The notes: generated from the sequence alone by a model not told the origin. 51,285 nucleotides of DNA from VRUG01 sp965372745 (GCA_965372745.1 CBDVDM010000012.1:1-51285), one strand, 5' to 3'; counted from the stretch's first letter, positions 25,198-33,633 are shown. Made by a program: numbers and translations.

Positions 25198-25289
25198 AAT
25201 CGTACCTCTATATAGTGCTCGCAGTTAAAACTTCTCGTTTATTCGCGGGAATTTTTTACCCTGAAAGGTATAAAACTCAACGCCAATCT

Positions 25290-25550
25290 TTATTCTTTAA
25301 TAGCCTCTTGCAAAACCTTAACAAGACGCCAGCTCTTGCTCTTGCTGTAAGGCCTGCATTCTGCAACTCCAACTACATCACCAACGCAAGCCTTGTTATG
25401 TTCATCGTGAACACCGAACGTTGTCCGGCGCCTCACGTATTTACCATACTTAGGATGTTTGACCTTATAGTCAATCGCAACTTTAATACTCTTGTCGCCT
25501 ACTTTGCTTATTACAACTGCCGTGACTGTTTTTACCTGTTTTTCCGCCAT
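25290..25550 (-). CDS. rpsQ: Ribosomal protein S17
   Basis: 86 residues, an OB-fold protein. GDKSIKVAIDYKVKHPKYGK and GDVVGVAECRPYSKSKSW fit S17. It is 15 bases after rpmC. Confidence 0.96.
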   Translation of the reverse strand: MAEKQVKTVTAVVISKVGDKSIKVAIDYKVKHPKYGKYVRRRTTFGVHDEHNKACVGDVVGVAECRPYSKSKSWRLVKVLQEAIKE

Positions 25551-25565
25551 TTTAGTCCTGATTAT

Positions 25566-25754
25566 TTATTCCTGTTTTTCCTTCATTATCGTTATAATCC
25601 TGGCAATGTCACGCCGGGAATTTCGCAAAGCCTTGAAATTCTCGACCGTTTCGGTTACAGACTGCGACTTCAACTCGAATAACTTACGGCGAAGCTCTTC
25701 AAGCCTGTCACTCAACTCATCTGCACTCATCTGTCGATAATCTTGTGCTTTCAT
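25566..25754 (-). CDS. rpmC: Ribosomal protein L29
   Basis: 62 residues, helical hairpin at the exit tunnel. The family pattern ELSDRLEELRRKLFELKSQ and RNSRRDIARIITIM is clear. It is 11 bases after rplP. Confidence 0.95.
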   Translation of the reverse strand: MKAQDYRQMSADELSDRLEELRRKLFELKSQSVTETVENFKALRNSRRDIARIITIMKEKQE

Positions 25755-25765
25755 TTAAAACTCCA

Positions 25766-26185
25766 CTATAACGTATGCCTGCGCTTAACAAAACGACATC
25801 TAATCGGCATCTTATGTGCAACTCTCACTAATGCCTGCTTGGCTACGTTTTCGTCAACTCCGCCTATTTCAAACAAAACCGTACCAGGCTTTACTCTGGC
25901 AACCCAGAATTCCGGTTCACCCTTACCCTTACCCATTCGTGTTTCCAGCGGCTTTGAGCTTACGGGTTTATGAGGGAATATCCTGATATAAACTTTACCT
26001 TCGCGATGCAAAAAGTGAGTCGCCGCCACTCTGCCGGCCTCTATATTCCTCGCTGTTACCCAGCTGGTCTCCAGAGACTGCAGACCGTATTCGCCGAACG
26101 CCACAAAATTAGTTCGAGACGCATTACCTTTCATTTTGCCACGCTGGCTTTTACGGTACTTCACTCTTTTGGGCATCATTGCCAT
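25766..26185 (-). CDS. rplP: Ribosomal protein L16
   Basis: 139 residues. The signatures MMPKRVKYRKSQRGKMKG and RMGKGKGEPEFWVARVKPG are present. Either of two nearby ATGs could be used (26185 or 26179); the first is annotated. It is 46 bases after rpsC. Confidence 0.97.
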   Translation of the reverse strand: MAMMPKRVKYRKSQRGKMKGNASRTNFVAFGEYGLQSLETSWVTARNIEAGRVAATHFLHREGKVYIRIFPHKPVSSKPLETRMGKGKGEPEFWVARVKPGTVLFEIGGVDENVAKQALVRVAHKMPIRCRFVKRRHTL

Positions 26186-26231
26186 AATAGTTTGCTACCT
26201 TATATCAAAAAATCAGGCTATTTTCTTATTC

Positions 26232-27095
26232 TTAACTCTCAGTTGATTCACTTTCACCTGCACTCTGCTCTTTTGCCGGTTCTTCAACAGCCGGAGGTTT
26301 AGGCTCAACTGCCTTTGGTTCAGGCTTCACTGCCTCTGGCTTAGGCTTAGCTGCCGGTGCACGTCTTGACCCTCCCCTGGCACCGCCGGCTGGAGAACCT
26401 GATGCCGGACGCCTTGAAGGACGGCGACGACGAGCACCTGCTTTGGGTTCAAGCACTTCTCCAAATTTACCTTTATAAATCCAAACCTTAACACCGACTG
26501 CTCCGTATGTTGTAAATGCTGTTGCAGCCGCATAATCTACATTTGCATCAAGGGTATGCAACGGAATACTGCCGAGTTTCTGAGTCTCTTTACGTGCCAT
26601 CTCAGCACCACCCAAACGGCCGCTGCAAATAATTTTAACACCCTTAGCTCCGGCATTCATTGCTGATTCGCAATGTTGTTTCATAGTACGTCTGAATGAT
26701 GCCCTTTTGCACAACTGCTCTGCAATTGCCTCTCCAACCAGAACTGCATTCAGGTCAGGCTCTTTTATCTCGATAACGTTAACGTTTATTTTCTGACCGG
26801 TCAAATCCTCAAGCTCTTCGCGAAGCTTATCGACTTCACCACCGCGAGGCCCAATAACAATGCCGGGACGGGCACTATGAAGTGTCACTTTAACTTCGTT
26901 ACGGGTTCGGATTATTTCTACCCTGGCAACCGCACCTTTCGGCATCTGACGGTTATGCTTCCTGTCGATATACCGGCGAATCCGCTGGTCCTCGACAAGA
27001 AATTTGCCGTAATCCGCTTTAGTGGCAAACCATGTGCTCTGCCATCCAAGCGTTATTCCGGTTCTAAAACCAATTGGCGATACTTTCTGACCCAT
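26232..27095 (-). CDS. rpsC: Ribosomal protein S3 with C-terminal tail
   Basis: 287 residues against 233 in E. coli. The KH domain has GPRG at 82-85, and the C-terminal S3 domain (GRLGGAEMARKE, TTYGAVGVKVWIYKG) ends near 212. The remaining 70 residues are Arg/Pro/Ala-rich and then Lys/Pro/Glu-rich, with repeats of KPEP/KPEA/EPKP. The tail is low-complexity and probably disordered near the mRNA entry channel. It is 34 bases after rplV. Confidence 0.96.
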   Translation of the reverse strand: MGQKVSPIGFRTGITLGWQSTWFATKADYGKFLVEDQRIRRYIDRKHNRQMPKGAVARVEIIRTRNEVKVTLHSARPGIVIGPRGGEVDKLREELEDLTGQKINVNVIEIKEPDLNAVLVGEAIAEQLCKRASFRRTMKQHCESAMNAGAKGVKIICSGRLGGAEMARKETQKLGSIPLHTLDANVDYAAATAFTTYGAVGVKVWIYKGKFGEVLEPKAGARRRRPSRRPASGSPAGGARGGSRRAPAAKPKPEAVKPEPKAVEPKPPAVEEPAKEQSAGESESTES

Positions 27096-27129
27096 AATTA
27101 TCTTTGCCTCTTATCTTTACCCAGCAAAT

Positions 27130-27678
27130 TTAACCTTCTGTCACCGTCACATGAATATGACATGCCTTACTGCGAATAGGATGCGATCTGCCGCGATCCT
27201 TCGGTATCCATCGTTTCGTACCGAGACGAATCCCTGCGTCATCAACACGCGCTTCACTTACATAAAGATTACCGACATCAGCCTGTTGTTCATCAGCATC
27301 TGCAACTGCTGCTTTTAGAACCTTGTTAACCATTGAAGCTGCACGTTTGTGTGTAAACTTCAGAACATCCATCGCATCCTGAACATTTCTGCCGACTATC
27401 AACTGGGTTGTCAGCCTGGCCTTACTGGCCGAACCGGGTGCATAACGATATGATGAGTGCCAACTCGACAAATCATTCACATCAACAGACAGCGCAGCTG
27501 CCAGTCGGCGAATATCATCCGTCTTGGGCTCTGGTTTAAACAGGCCCTTCTGCCAGTTTCTGACCGCCATGGCCGCATCTTTTTTATTAAGACCGCCTCG
27601 AATTAGCTGCTCGGCCAACTGCTCAACTGCCAGCTTTCGTTCCTGGCAAACATCCTTAAATTTCGTTGCACTCAACAT
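27130..27678 (-). CDS. rplV: Ribosomal protein L22 with N-terminal HTH-like domain
   Basis: 182 residues against 110 in E. coli. The L22 core begins near residue 78 (YAPGSASKARLTTQLIVGRN) and carries the loop that lines the exit tunnel. Residues 1-75 are extra. Their pattern, ERKLAVEQLAEQLIRGGL, then a KKDAAMAVRNWQKG helix, then RRLAAALSVDVNDLSSW, resembles an XRE/Cro-type helix-turn-helix fold. The ATG opens this extension, and no internal ATG offers a normal-length L22. It is 41 bases after rpsS. Confidence 0.93.
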   Translation of the reverse strand: MLSATKFKDVCQERKLAVEQLAEQLIRGGLNKKDAAMAVRNWQKGLFKPEPKTDDIRRLAAALSVDVNDLSSWHSSYRYAPGSASKARLTTQLIVGRNVQDAMDVLKFTHKRAASMVNKVLKAAVADADEQQADVGNLYVSEARVDDAGIRLGTKRWIPKDRGRSHPIRSKACHIHVTVTEG

Positions 27679-27719
27679 AAATCAAAACCTTTTAGCTGCT
27701 CCATCAAAAGAACCGAATA

Positions 27720-27989
27720 CTACTTAATCTTCTTGCTCGAATGTCCCTTAAAGGTACGTGTCGGTGAAAACTCACCGAGCTTATGGCCTACCATGTCCTC
27801 GGTAACAAAAACCTTATGGAACATTTTGCCGTTATGTACCATAAACGTAAATCCGACAAATTCCGGAATTATCGTACACCTTCTCGCCCAGGTCTTTATC
27901 GGGTCACGCGAGCCTGACTCTATCTGTTTATTCACTTTAATAAACAGCTTGTCGTCTACGAATGGCCCTTTTTTAAGAGATCTTCCCAT
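27720..27989 (-). CDS. rpsS: Ribosomal protein S19
   Basis: 89 residues, opening MGRSLKKGPFVDDKL. HNGKMFHKVFVTEDMVGHKL and GEFSPTRTFKGH are the family signature. It starts 118 bases after rplB, a gap filled by a heptad array. Confidence 0.97.
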   Translation of the reverse strand: MGRSLKKGPFVDDKLFIKVNKQIESGSRDPIKTWARRCTIIPEFVGFTFMVHNGKMFHKVFVTEDMVGHKLGEFSPTRTFKGHSSKKIK

Positions 27990-27993
27990 TGTT

Positions 27994-28105
27994 ATTTCCT
28001 ATTTACTATTGATTGCGAATTCCGACTTCTTTTGTGTCTTTCATTTCGCTTTTGAACCGCAAAATACTGCCTCTTTCAATAATCAATATTCAATTGTCAA
28101 TCGTC
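27994..28105. repeat. Sixteen-unit degenerate heptad array, rplB-rpsS gap
   Basis: The whole gap can be cut into 7-base units without slippage, from 27994 to 28105. The end nearest rplB has five units of the form TCAATNN (28076-28110, for example TCAATTG and TCAATCG), the last of which includes the rplB stop codon. Toward rpsS the units diverge but keep the step. Confidence 0.75.
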
Positions 28106-28107
28106 AA

Positions 28108-28959
28108 TTACAAGACCAATTGACCCTGTCGTTTATTCTTTCTTCTTCTGATAATCCTCTTATTACTTATATTTCGAGGATTTCTTGTTTTTCCGCCTTT
28201 TGCCAGCACGCCGGTCGGAGAACACGGGTCACGTCCGCCGTTTGCTCTGCCTTCGCCGCCGCCCATCGGATGAGCAACAGGGTTCATCGCCTTACCTCTG
28301 ACATGAGGCCTGCGACCCATATGGCGTTTACGGCCGGCCTTGCCTATCCGGACATTCTGATGGTCGGGGTTACTTAACCTGCCGATTGTTGCACGGCATT
28401 CCTTGCGAACCATACGCATCTCACCGCTTGGCAAAATAATAGTAACCCAGTTACCTTCTTTAGCCGCAATTTTTGCCGCATTGCCGGCACCGCGAACCAT
28501 CTTGCCGCCCTGACCGGCTATCATCTCAATATTATGAATCTCGATACCTGCCGGAATAGCTGACAGCGGCATAGCGTTACCTGTTCTCGGCTCACATTTA
28601 GCTCCGCTTTCCACCTTATCACCAACTGCAATTCCAAATGGAGCCAATATATATCTCTTCTCACCATCTGCGTAATGCAGCAGAGAGATAAAACAATTTC
28701 TGTTAGGGTCATATTCAATCGTCGCAACTTTTCCGGGCACTCCGTCTTTGTTGCGTTTAAAATCAATCACGCGATAAATCTTTCTTGCCCCGCCACCTCT
28801 AAATCTCGTCGTTGTCACTCCGTGATGATTCCGGCCGCCATTCTTCTTTATACGCTTGCAAAGTGACTTTTCCGGTTTTGCCGTCGTGACCTCAGAGTAA
28901 TCATTCACTGAGCTGTTTCTTCGTCCTGCACTCGTCGGTTTGTAAACTCTGATACCCAT
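28108..28959 (-). CDS. rplB: Ribosomal protein L2
   Basis: 283 residues, opening MGIRVYKPTSAGRRNSS. The C-terminal motif VAHPMGGGEGRANGGRDPCS, near the peptidyl transferase centre, has the conserved histidine. The ATG at 28959 is chosen over a TTG two codons upstream. It is 25 bases after rplW. Confidence 0.97.
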   Translation of the reverse strand: MGIRVYKPTSAGRRNSSVNDYSEVTTAKPEKSLCKRIKKNGGRNHHGVTTTRFRGGGARKIYRVIDFKRNKDGVPGKVATIEYDPNRNCFISLLHYADGEKRYILAPFGIAVGDKVESGAKCEPRTGNAMPLSAIPAGIEIHNIEMIAGQGGKMVRGAGNAAKIAAKEGNWVTIILPSGEMRMVRKECRATIGRLSNPDHQNVRIGKAGRKRHMGRRPHVRGKAMNPVAHPMGGGEGRANGGRDPCSPTGVLAKGGKTRNPRNISNKRIIRRRKNKRQGQLVL

Positions 28960-28984
28960 AATCAATACTTTCGCACTTTGCTTT

Positions 28985-29263
28985 TTAGAATAAATCTATA
29001 TGATAATCAGACTCAAGATAAACGACCGCTTTTTTCCAGCTGGACGTCATACCGTGGTTCCTGCCTCTGCGTCTGAATTTACCTCTCTGATTAGCCGTCC
29101 TGACCTTGTCGACCTTCACGTTATATAACCTCTCTACAGCGTTTCTTATCTGTATCTTATTGGCTTTTTTATTCACCTCGAAAGAGTACGCACCTCTGGT
29201 ATTTGCAAAGTGCATTCCCTGTTCCGTAACCAAAGGCCTGATTATTACACTATAGTCGTCCAC
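28985..29263 (-). CDS. rplW: Ribosomal protein L23
   Basis: 92 residues, the docking site for trigger factor and SRP at the tunnel exit. Features are IIRPLVTEQGMHFAN, FEVNKKANKIQIRNAVERLY and the basic loop RGKFRRRGRNHGMTSSWKKA. It is 11 bases after rplD. Confidence 0.96.
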   Translation of the reverse strand: MDDYSVIIRPLVTEQGMHFANTRGAYSFEVNKKANKIQIRNAVERLYNVKVDKVRTANQRGKFRRRGRNHGMTSSWKKAVVYLESDYHIDLF

Positions 29264-29274
29264 TTACGCACCTG

Positions 29275-29931
29275 TTAATTTTCACTTGCCTTGTTTCTGT
29301 CCAAAAGTAACATAAACGCATCCTTGGTAAAAAGTAATTTGCTGTGATTGCAAACGTCACCGGCATTTAACTGAGCCACCGGCATAACCGCTACCTTTGG
29401 AATATTTCTCGCCGACCTGTAGACGTTATCATCATAATCACCGGTCATTACAAGGCAGCTTCGGTTAATCTTCAAATTACTCAGAGTATTTGCAAAATCT
29501 CTGGTTTTTGGTCCTTCAAACACGAGCTTATCCACTACCACAACACTGCCGCTCAAAAGCTTGGCTAAAACAGCCGAATCAGCCGCCAGTCTTCTTTGTT
29601 TTTTTGGCATACGTTTACCAAAATCACGAACAACCTTGGCAAATGTAACGCCGCCGCCGACACGTTTTCCTGTTCGGATATTACCTGCACGGGCACTGCC
29701 TGTCCCTTTTTGTCTGAATATCTTTCTCGTTGAACCAGATACCATACCGCGGCTTTTTGTCGAAGCAGTACCTACACGCTTGTTCGCATGATACATCACT
29801 ATTGCCTGCTTGAGCAGCCGATACCTGACAGAGCCGCCAAAGATTGACTCATCAACCTTTAAACTCTCGACCTCTTTGCCTTCTCTGTTGTAAACAGCCA
29901 AATCAATCATCTTTTTATTGCCACTCTCCAT
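29275..29931 (-). CDS. rplD: Ribosomal protein L4
   Basis: 218 residues. The extended loop (STKSRGMVSGSTRKIFRQKG, GSARAGNIRTGKRVGGG) reaches the exit tunnel. In E. coli L4 also represses the S10 operon through its leader, which makes the long leader before rpsJ here of interest. It is five bases after rplC. Confidence 0.96.
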   Translation of the reverse strand: MESGNKKMIDLAVYNREGKEVESLKVDESIFGGSVRYRLLKQAIVMYHANKRVGTASTKSRGMVSGSTRKIFRQKGTGSARAGNIRTGKRVGGGVTFAKVVRDFGKRMPKKQRRLAADSAVLAKLLSGSVVVVDKLVFEGPKTRDFANTLSNLKINRSCLVMTGDYDDNVYRSARNIPKVAVMPVAQLNAGDVCNHSKLLFTKDAFMLLLDRNKASEN

Positions 29932-29936
29932 CTTAC

Positions 29937-30584
29937 TCAGGATTTATTGGAGCTGCGAACTATTACATAACCACCCGATGGCCCGGGAACCGCGCCTTTA
30001 ACCACAAGAAGGTTATTCTCTGCGTCTATCGATACCAGGCTGTGACTCTTAGTAGTAATACGACAATGCCCCATATGACCAGCCATTTTCTTACCCTTCT
30101 TCAGGTTACCGCCGTGACCGGCATCACTGGCAAAACTTGATATTGAACCTGGAGCCCTATGCTTGCGCTCTGTACCATGCGAAGCCGGAAAGCCTCCAAA
30201 ACCATGACGTTTCATTACACCGGCAAAACCTTTACCTTTGCTCGTACCGATTACATCAACATATTTAACATCCGCGAAAACTGAAACCGTAAGCGAATCA
30301 CCAACATTACATTCAGGCTCAACGCCGTCGCCAAGCCGCATTTCCTTAACAAATTTCTTCGGGGTTGTTTTAGCCTTTTTGGCATGTTCGATTTGAGGTT
30401 TTTTTCTTCGGGATTCTTTTACATCATCATAACCAAGCTGAACAGCGTTATAGCCGTCGCTATCAGCCGTCTTGACCTGCATAACCACACACGGCCCTGC
30501 CTGTATGACCGTCACAGGCAGCATTCTGCTGTCGCCGTCATAAACCTGAGTCATTCCAACTTTTTTACCTAATAACATCGTCAT
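29937..30584 (-). CDS. rplC: Ribosomal protein L3
   Basis: 215 residues. GKKVGMTQVYDGDSRMLPVT and GFAGVMKRHGFGGFPASHGT are the L3 signatures. Two ATGs lie at 30584 and 30578; the later one would give MLLGKKVGMTQ as in many homologues. It is eight bases after rpsJ. Confidence 0.96.
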   Translation of the reverse strand: MTMLLGKKVGMTQVYDGDSRMLPVTVIQAGPCVVMQVKTADSDGYNAVQLGYDDVKESRRKKPQIEHAKKAKTTPKKFVKEMRLGDGVEPECNVGDSLTVSVFADVKYVDVIGTSKGKGFAGVMKRHGFGGFPASHGTERKHRAPGSISSFASDAGHGGNLKKGKKMAGHMGHCRITTKSHSLVSIDAENNLLVVKGAVPGPSGGYVIVRSSNKS

Positions 30585-30592
30585 AATTACAT

Positions 30593-30907
30593 CTATGCCT
30601 TTATCTTTACAAAAACACCAGCAGGTACTACAAGGCGATTCAACACCTCTACTGTGCGGGCATTAGCTTCATGAATATCGATAAGACGTTTATGCGTTCT
30701 CAGCTCAAATTGCTCACGCGATTTCTTATCAATATGAGGGCTTCTCAAAACTGTATATCTCTCAATTCGTGTCGGAAGCGGAACAGGACCGCTCACTCTT
30801 GCATTAGTTCGACGAGCATGTTCGACAATCTCCTTGGCCGACGCATCAAGATTCCTGTGGTCATAGGCTTCCATTCTGATTCTGATTCTTTCGGTTTCAG
30901 TTGCCAT
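30593..30907 (-). CDS. rpsJ: Ribosomal protein S10 (NusE)
   Basis: 104 residues. RIRIRMEAYDHRNLDASAKE and SGPVPLPTRIERYTVLRSPH identify it. A GAGGTGG ribosome binding site precedes the ATG. It is the first gene of the S10-spc-alpha series, after a leader of about 355 nt. It is also the NusG-linked antitermination factor NusE. Confidence 0.97.
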   Translation of the reverse strand: MATETERIRIRMEAYDHRNLDASAKEIVEHARRTNARVSGPVPLPTRIERYTVLRSPHIDKKSREQFELRTHKRLIDIHEANARTVEVLNRLVVPAGVFVKIKA

Positions 30908-31262
30908 TTTCCACCTCTGTACCTGCTGTTAACAATTTTTCATGGCCGTCTAAACCAACCATGATTATTTAACTTCTTTATAAAAACCAACTCACACAAA
31001 ACAAAAAAAACAAGCCTCAGTGTATAGACGTTTTACTTTTTCTGCTTTACACTTTCGTCTGATTTTTGGCAGGTAAGGTATTGTCTGCCAAGTTCAACAG
31101 CCTGTCGGCAAGACACCTTCCTTGTAAAGCGCCGGTCAAAACCTTTTTAAGGTTATCCAGGCGTATTTAATCAACCATCCGTGAACACACTGTCATAGAT
31201 ATGCCACAGCCCAACTGGTTTTTCGCAAAGCCGTCCATGGCAATGCTCGCTACGGCTGAAAA
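30908..31262 (-). promoter_or_regulatory. Long structured 5' leader of the S10 operon
   Basis: The predicted transcript runs about 355 nt before rpsJ with no convincing ORF. Visible hairpins in order of transcription: GGTTTT/AAAACC enclosing ACGGCT/AGCCGT (31264-31217), AACCTT-aaa-AAGGTT (31154-31140), TTGGCAG/CTGCCAA (31091-31066) and AGTGTA/TACACT (31053-31019). The last is followed after eight bases by a run of eight T (31010-31003), which could act as an attenuator. The size and position suggest autogenous control of the operon; the ligand is unknown. Confidence 0.55.
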
Positions 31263-31268
31263 CCGTGG

Positions 31269-31297
31269 AATATAGCACGAAAATCCATTCCTGTCAA
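31269..31297 (-). promoter_or_regulatory. S10 operon promoter with UP-like element
   Basis: Consensus TTGACA (31297-31292), a 17-base spacer and TATATT (31274-31269) on the minus strand. Just upstream (about 31304-31333) are A and T tracts like an UP element. This is the strongest promoter match in the window. Confidence 0.8.
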
Positions 31298-31390
31298 CAG
31301 AATGCCAAAAATTTACAAAAAAATTTGTTTTTTTATCGCCACGCAATCAATTGCGAGGTTTTTCACTTGTCGCAGTCGACCTACAGTGCA

Positions 31391-31467
31391 AAATACGAAA
31401 TACGATTCACGAGCAACGAGATACGCTCAAAACTTACCAGTTTCGCCAGAAACGGTCAGTTTTGAGC
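31391..31467. repeat. Heptads plus palindrome after fusA
   Basis: Five units of the form NNNNACG (31391-31425; AAATACG occurs twice) lead into a palindrome at 31425-31467. Its outer arms are GCTCAAAACT and AGTTTTGAGC, with the inner GTTTC-gcca-GAAAC also found after rpoA. It ends three bases from the fusA stop codon. No T run follows, so it is not a standard terminator. Confidence 0.75.
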
Positions 31468-31470
31468 ATT

Positions 31471-33549
31471 TTAGGTCAGCAGTATCTTAGCGGAAATTTG
31501 TTCGGGCATCTTTTCATAGCTTAAAGGCTCCATCGTAAAAGTACCTCGCCCTGCCGTTGCACTGCGAATTTCGCTTGAATAACCGAACATTTCTATCAAA
31601 GGTACTTTGGCATCAATTATACGCATACTTCCGTGTATCCTTGTATCAGTAATCAGCCCGCGTTTACCAAGCAGATTACCCTGAACTGCTCCAAAATTCA
31701 ATTCCGGAACCACCAACTGGATCCGCATCACAGGCTCAAGCAGCACTGAATCTGCTTTTTTCAACGCCTCTTCCACAGCTATCGCTGCTGCCTGTTCAAA
31801 TGCAATTTCTGACGAATCCACCTGATGAGAAGAGCCATCGATTAACGTAACTTTAATTCCCACAACAGGATAGCCAGCCAACACTCCGCTTGTCAATGCA
31901 TTATGCACGCCGTTTTTCACTGCAGGGATATACTCTCGTGGAACATTGCCACCGATAATTTTGTTAATAAACTCGTTCTCTCGTTTCCAGTGCCCGTCCT
32001 CTGACTTCAATGGCTCAACCTCTAAAACAACGTGCCCATACTGACCGTGCCCACCGGTTTGACGCACAAATTTACCCTCTGCTTCCGTCTTTTTGGTTAT
32101 AGCTTCTTTATACGCCACTCGGGGTTTGCCGACTCGTACATTAACACCCTTTTCGCGCACCAGGTTATGCTGAAGCACCTCCAGATGCAGTTCGCCCATC
32201 CCGCTGATGATTGTCTGACCGGTTTCACTGTCAACCTTGCATACAAAAGTCGGGTCTTCACGCCTCAATACCTCAAGAGCATTAGCAAGTCTGACCTTGT
32301 CGGCCGCGGTTTTAGGCTCTATTGACATACTGATTACAGTCTCAGGAAACGTTATACTTGGAAGGCATATCGGGTGTTTCGTATCACAAATTGTGTCACC
32401 TGTAAGCGTTTGTTTCAAACCTATTACTGCAACTATATCGCCGGCACTGGCTGAGTTTAAAATCTTGCGTTCACCGGCATGCATCTCGAAAATCCGGGTG
32501 ATATTCTCACGCCTGTCCCGGCTGGCATCAAGAACCCTGCTGCCGGATTTCAATGTACCTTGGTAAATCCTGAGAAAATTCAAATCTCCATGAGCGTCAC
32601 TGGTAACCTTAAAAACCAATGCCACTAAAGAACCATTCTTGTCACACTTAACTTTAATCTTTGTCTCTTTATCATTAGGCTTATGCCCTATAATATCAGG
32701 TTTATCAAGCGGAGACGGCAGATATGCCACGATGCCGTCAAGAAGTCTCTGGGCGCCGATATTTTTCAAAGCAGACCCGACAAATACAGGATGAAGCTTA
32801 CCACTCAAGGTACCTTTTCGAATCGCTCGATTTATTATTTCAATATCAGCAGCTTCGTCATGAATATAAAGCTCCATCAACTCTTCATCATATTCAGCTG
32901 CACTTTCAAGTAACTGATGACGATAATCTTCAGCCTCAGCCAGTAATTCATCTGGAATTTCAACCTCATCGAAAACCGCACCAAGTTTTTCACTTTTATA
33001 AAAAATCGCCTTCATTTTCAGAAGGTCGATTATACCTTTAAAACTATTTTCAGCTCCGATAGGCAACTGCAATACAACAGGGTTAGCCACAAGTTTATCA
33101 CGAATGCTCTCAACACTCATCGCAAAGTCAGCACCGGTTTTGTCCATCTTGTTTATAAAACAAATACATGCAAGCTCGTATTTTTGCCCCTGACGCCAAA
33201 CCGTCTCACTCTGTGCCTGAACTCCCTCACTGCCGTCGAATACTGCAACCGCTCCGTCAAGAACACGCAGCGACCTTTCGACCTCTGCGGTAAAATCGAT
33301 ATGACCGGGTGTATCAATCAGGTTAATCTCGAAATCCTTCCACGGACACTTCGTCGATGCTGATGTAATTGTAATACCCCTTTTCTGTTCTTCCTCCAGA
33401 AAATCCATCACTGCCGTACCATTATGTACCTCTCCCATCTTATACGTCTTGCCGGTATAATACAGCATTCGCTCAGTCACCGTCGTTTTTCCGGCGTCGA
33501 TATGAGCCATAACACCAATATTGCGTAATTTACTTAAGTCACTTGCCAT
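31471..33549 (-). CDS. fusA: Translation elongation factor G
   Basis: 692 residues. GTPase motifs: G1 AHIDAGKTT near residue 15, the switch II DTPGH, and NKMD near 134. Domains II-V follow, ending in a normal domain V. It translocates tRNA-mRNA after peptide transfer. It is separated from rpsG by 84 bases that hold an intrinsic terminator, and from rpsJ by the S10 promoter region. So it may be transcribed partly by readthrough; no good promoter of its own is visible. Confidence 0.96.
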   Translation of the reverse strand: MASDLSKLRNIGVMAHIDAGKTTVTERMLYYTGKTYKMGEVHNGTAVMDFLEEEQKRGITITSASTKCPWKDFEINLIDTPGHIDFTAEVERSLRVLDGAVAVFDGSEGVQAQSETVWRQGQKYELACICFINKMDKTGADFAMSVESIRDKLVANPVVLQLPIGAENSFKGIIDLLKMKAIFYKSEKLGAVFDEVEIPDELLAEAEDYRHQLLESAAEYDEELMELYIHDEAADIEIINRAIRKGTLSGKLHPVFVGSALKNIGAQRLLDGIVAYLPSPLDKPDIIGHKPNDKETKIKVKCDKNGSLVALVFKVTSDAHGDLNFLRIYQGTLKSGSRVLDASRDRRENITRIFEMHAGERKILNSASAGDIVAVIGLKQTLTGDTICDTKHPICLPSITFPETVISMSIEPKTAADKVRLANALEVLRREDPTFVCKVDSETGQTIISGMGELHLEVLQHNLVREKGVNVRVGKPRVAYKEAITKKTEAEGKFVRQTGGHGQYGHVVLEVEPLKSEDGHWKRENEFINKIIGGNVPREYIPAVKNGVHNALTSGVLAGYPVVGIKVTLIDGSSHQVDSSEIAFEQAAAIAVEEALKKADSVLLEPVMRIQLVVPELNFGAVQGNLLGKRGLITDTRIHGSMRIIDAKVPLIEMFGYSSEIRSATAGRGTFTMEPLSYEKMPEQISAKILLT

Positions 33550-33577
33550 CGCGTATCAACTCATCTTTCTTTACAAT

Positions 33578-33617
33578 AAAAAAACTGCCACGGATATTTT
33601 AAATACACCGTGGCAGT
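33578..33617 (-). terminator. Intrinsic terminator between rpsG and fusA
   Basis: A perfect 10-bp stem (ACTGCCACGG with CCGTGGCAGT), a 14-base AT-rich loop, and seven T right after the stem on the minus strand. It begins 17 bases past the rpsG stop and ends 28 bases before the fusA ATG. It probably limits readthrough into fusA. Confidence 0.82.
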
Positions 33618-33633
33618 TATAATTTACTCTTTA

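Noticed and set aside
27994..28105. CRISPR array
   Set aside because: Units are 7 bases with no spacer-repeat alternation, and no cas gene is in the window.
31098..31146. Stretch on the plus strand resembling part of a tRNA-Thr(UGU), with CACCTTCCTTGTAA and CGCCGGTCAAAACC
   Set aside because: The 3' half of the anticodon stem, the variable loop and both acceptor strands are missing, and the segment lies antisense within the S10 leader. A chance likeness is more probable than a relic.
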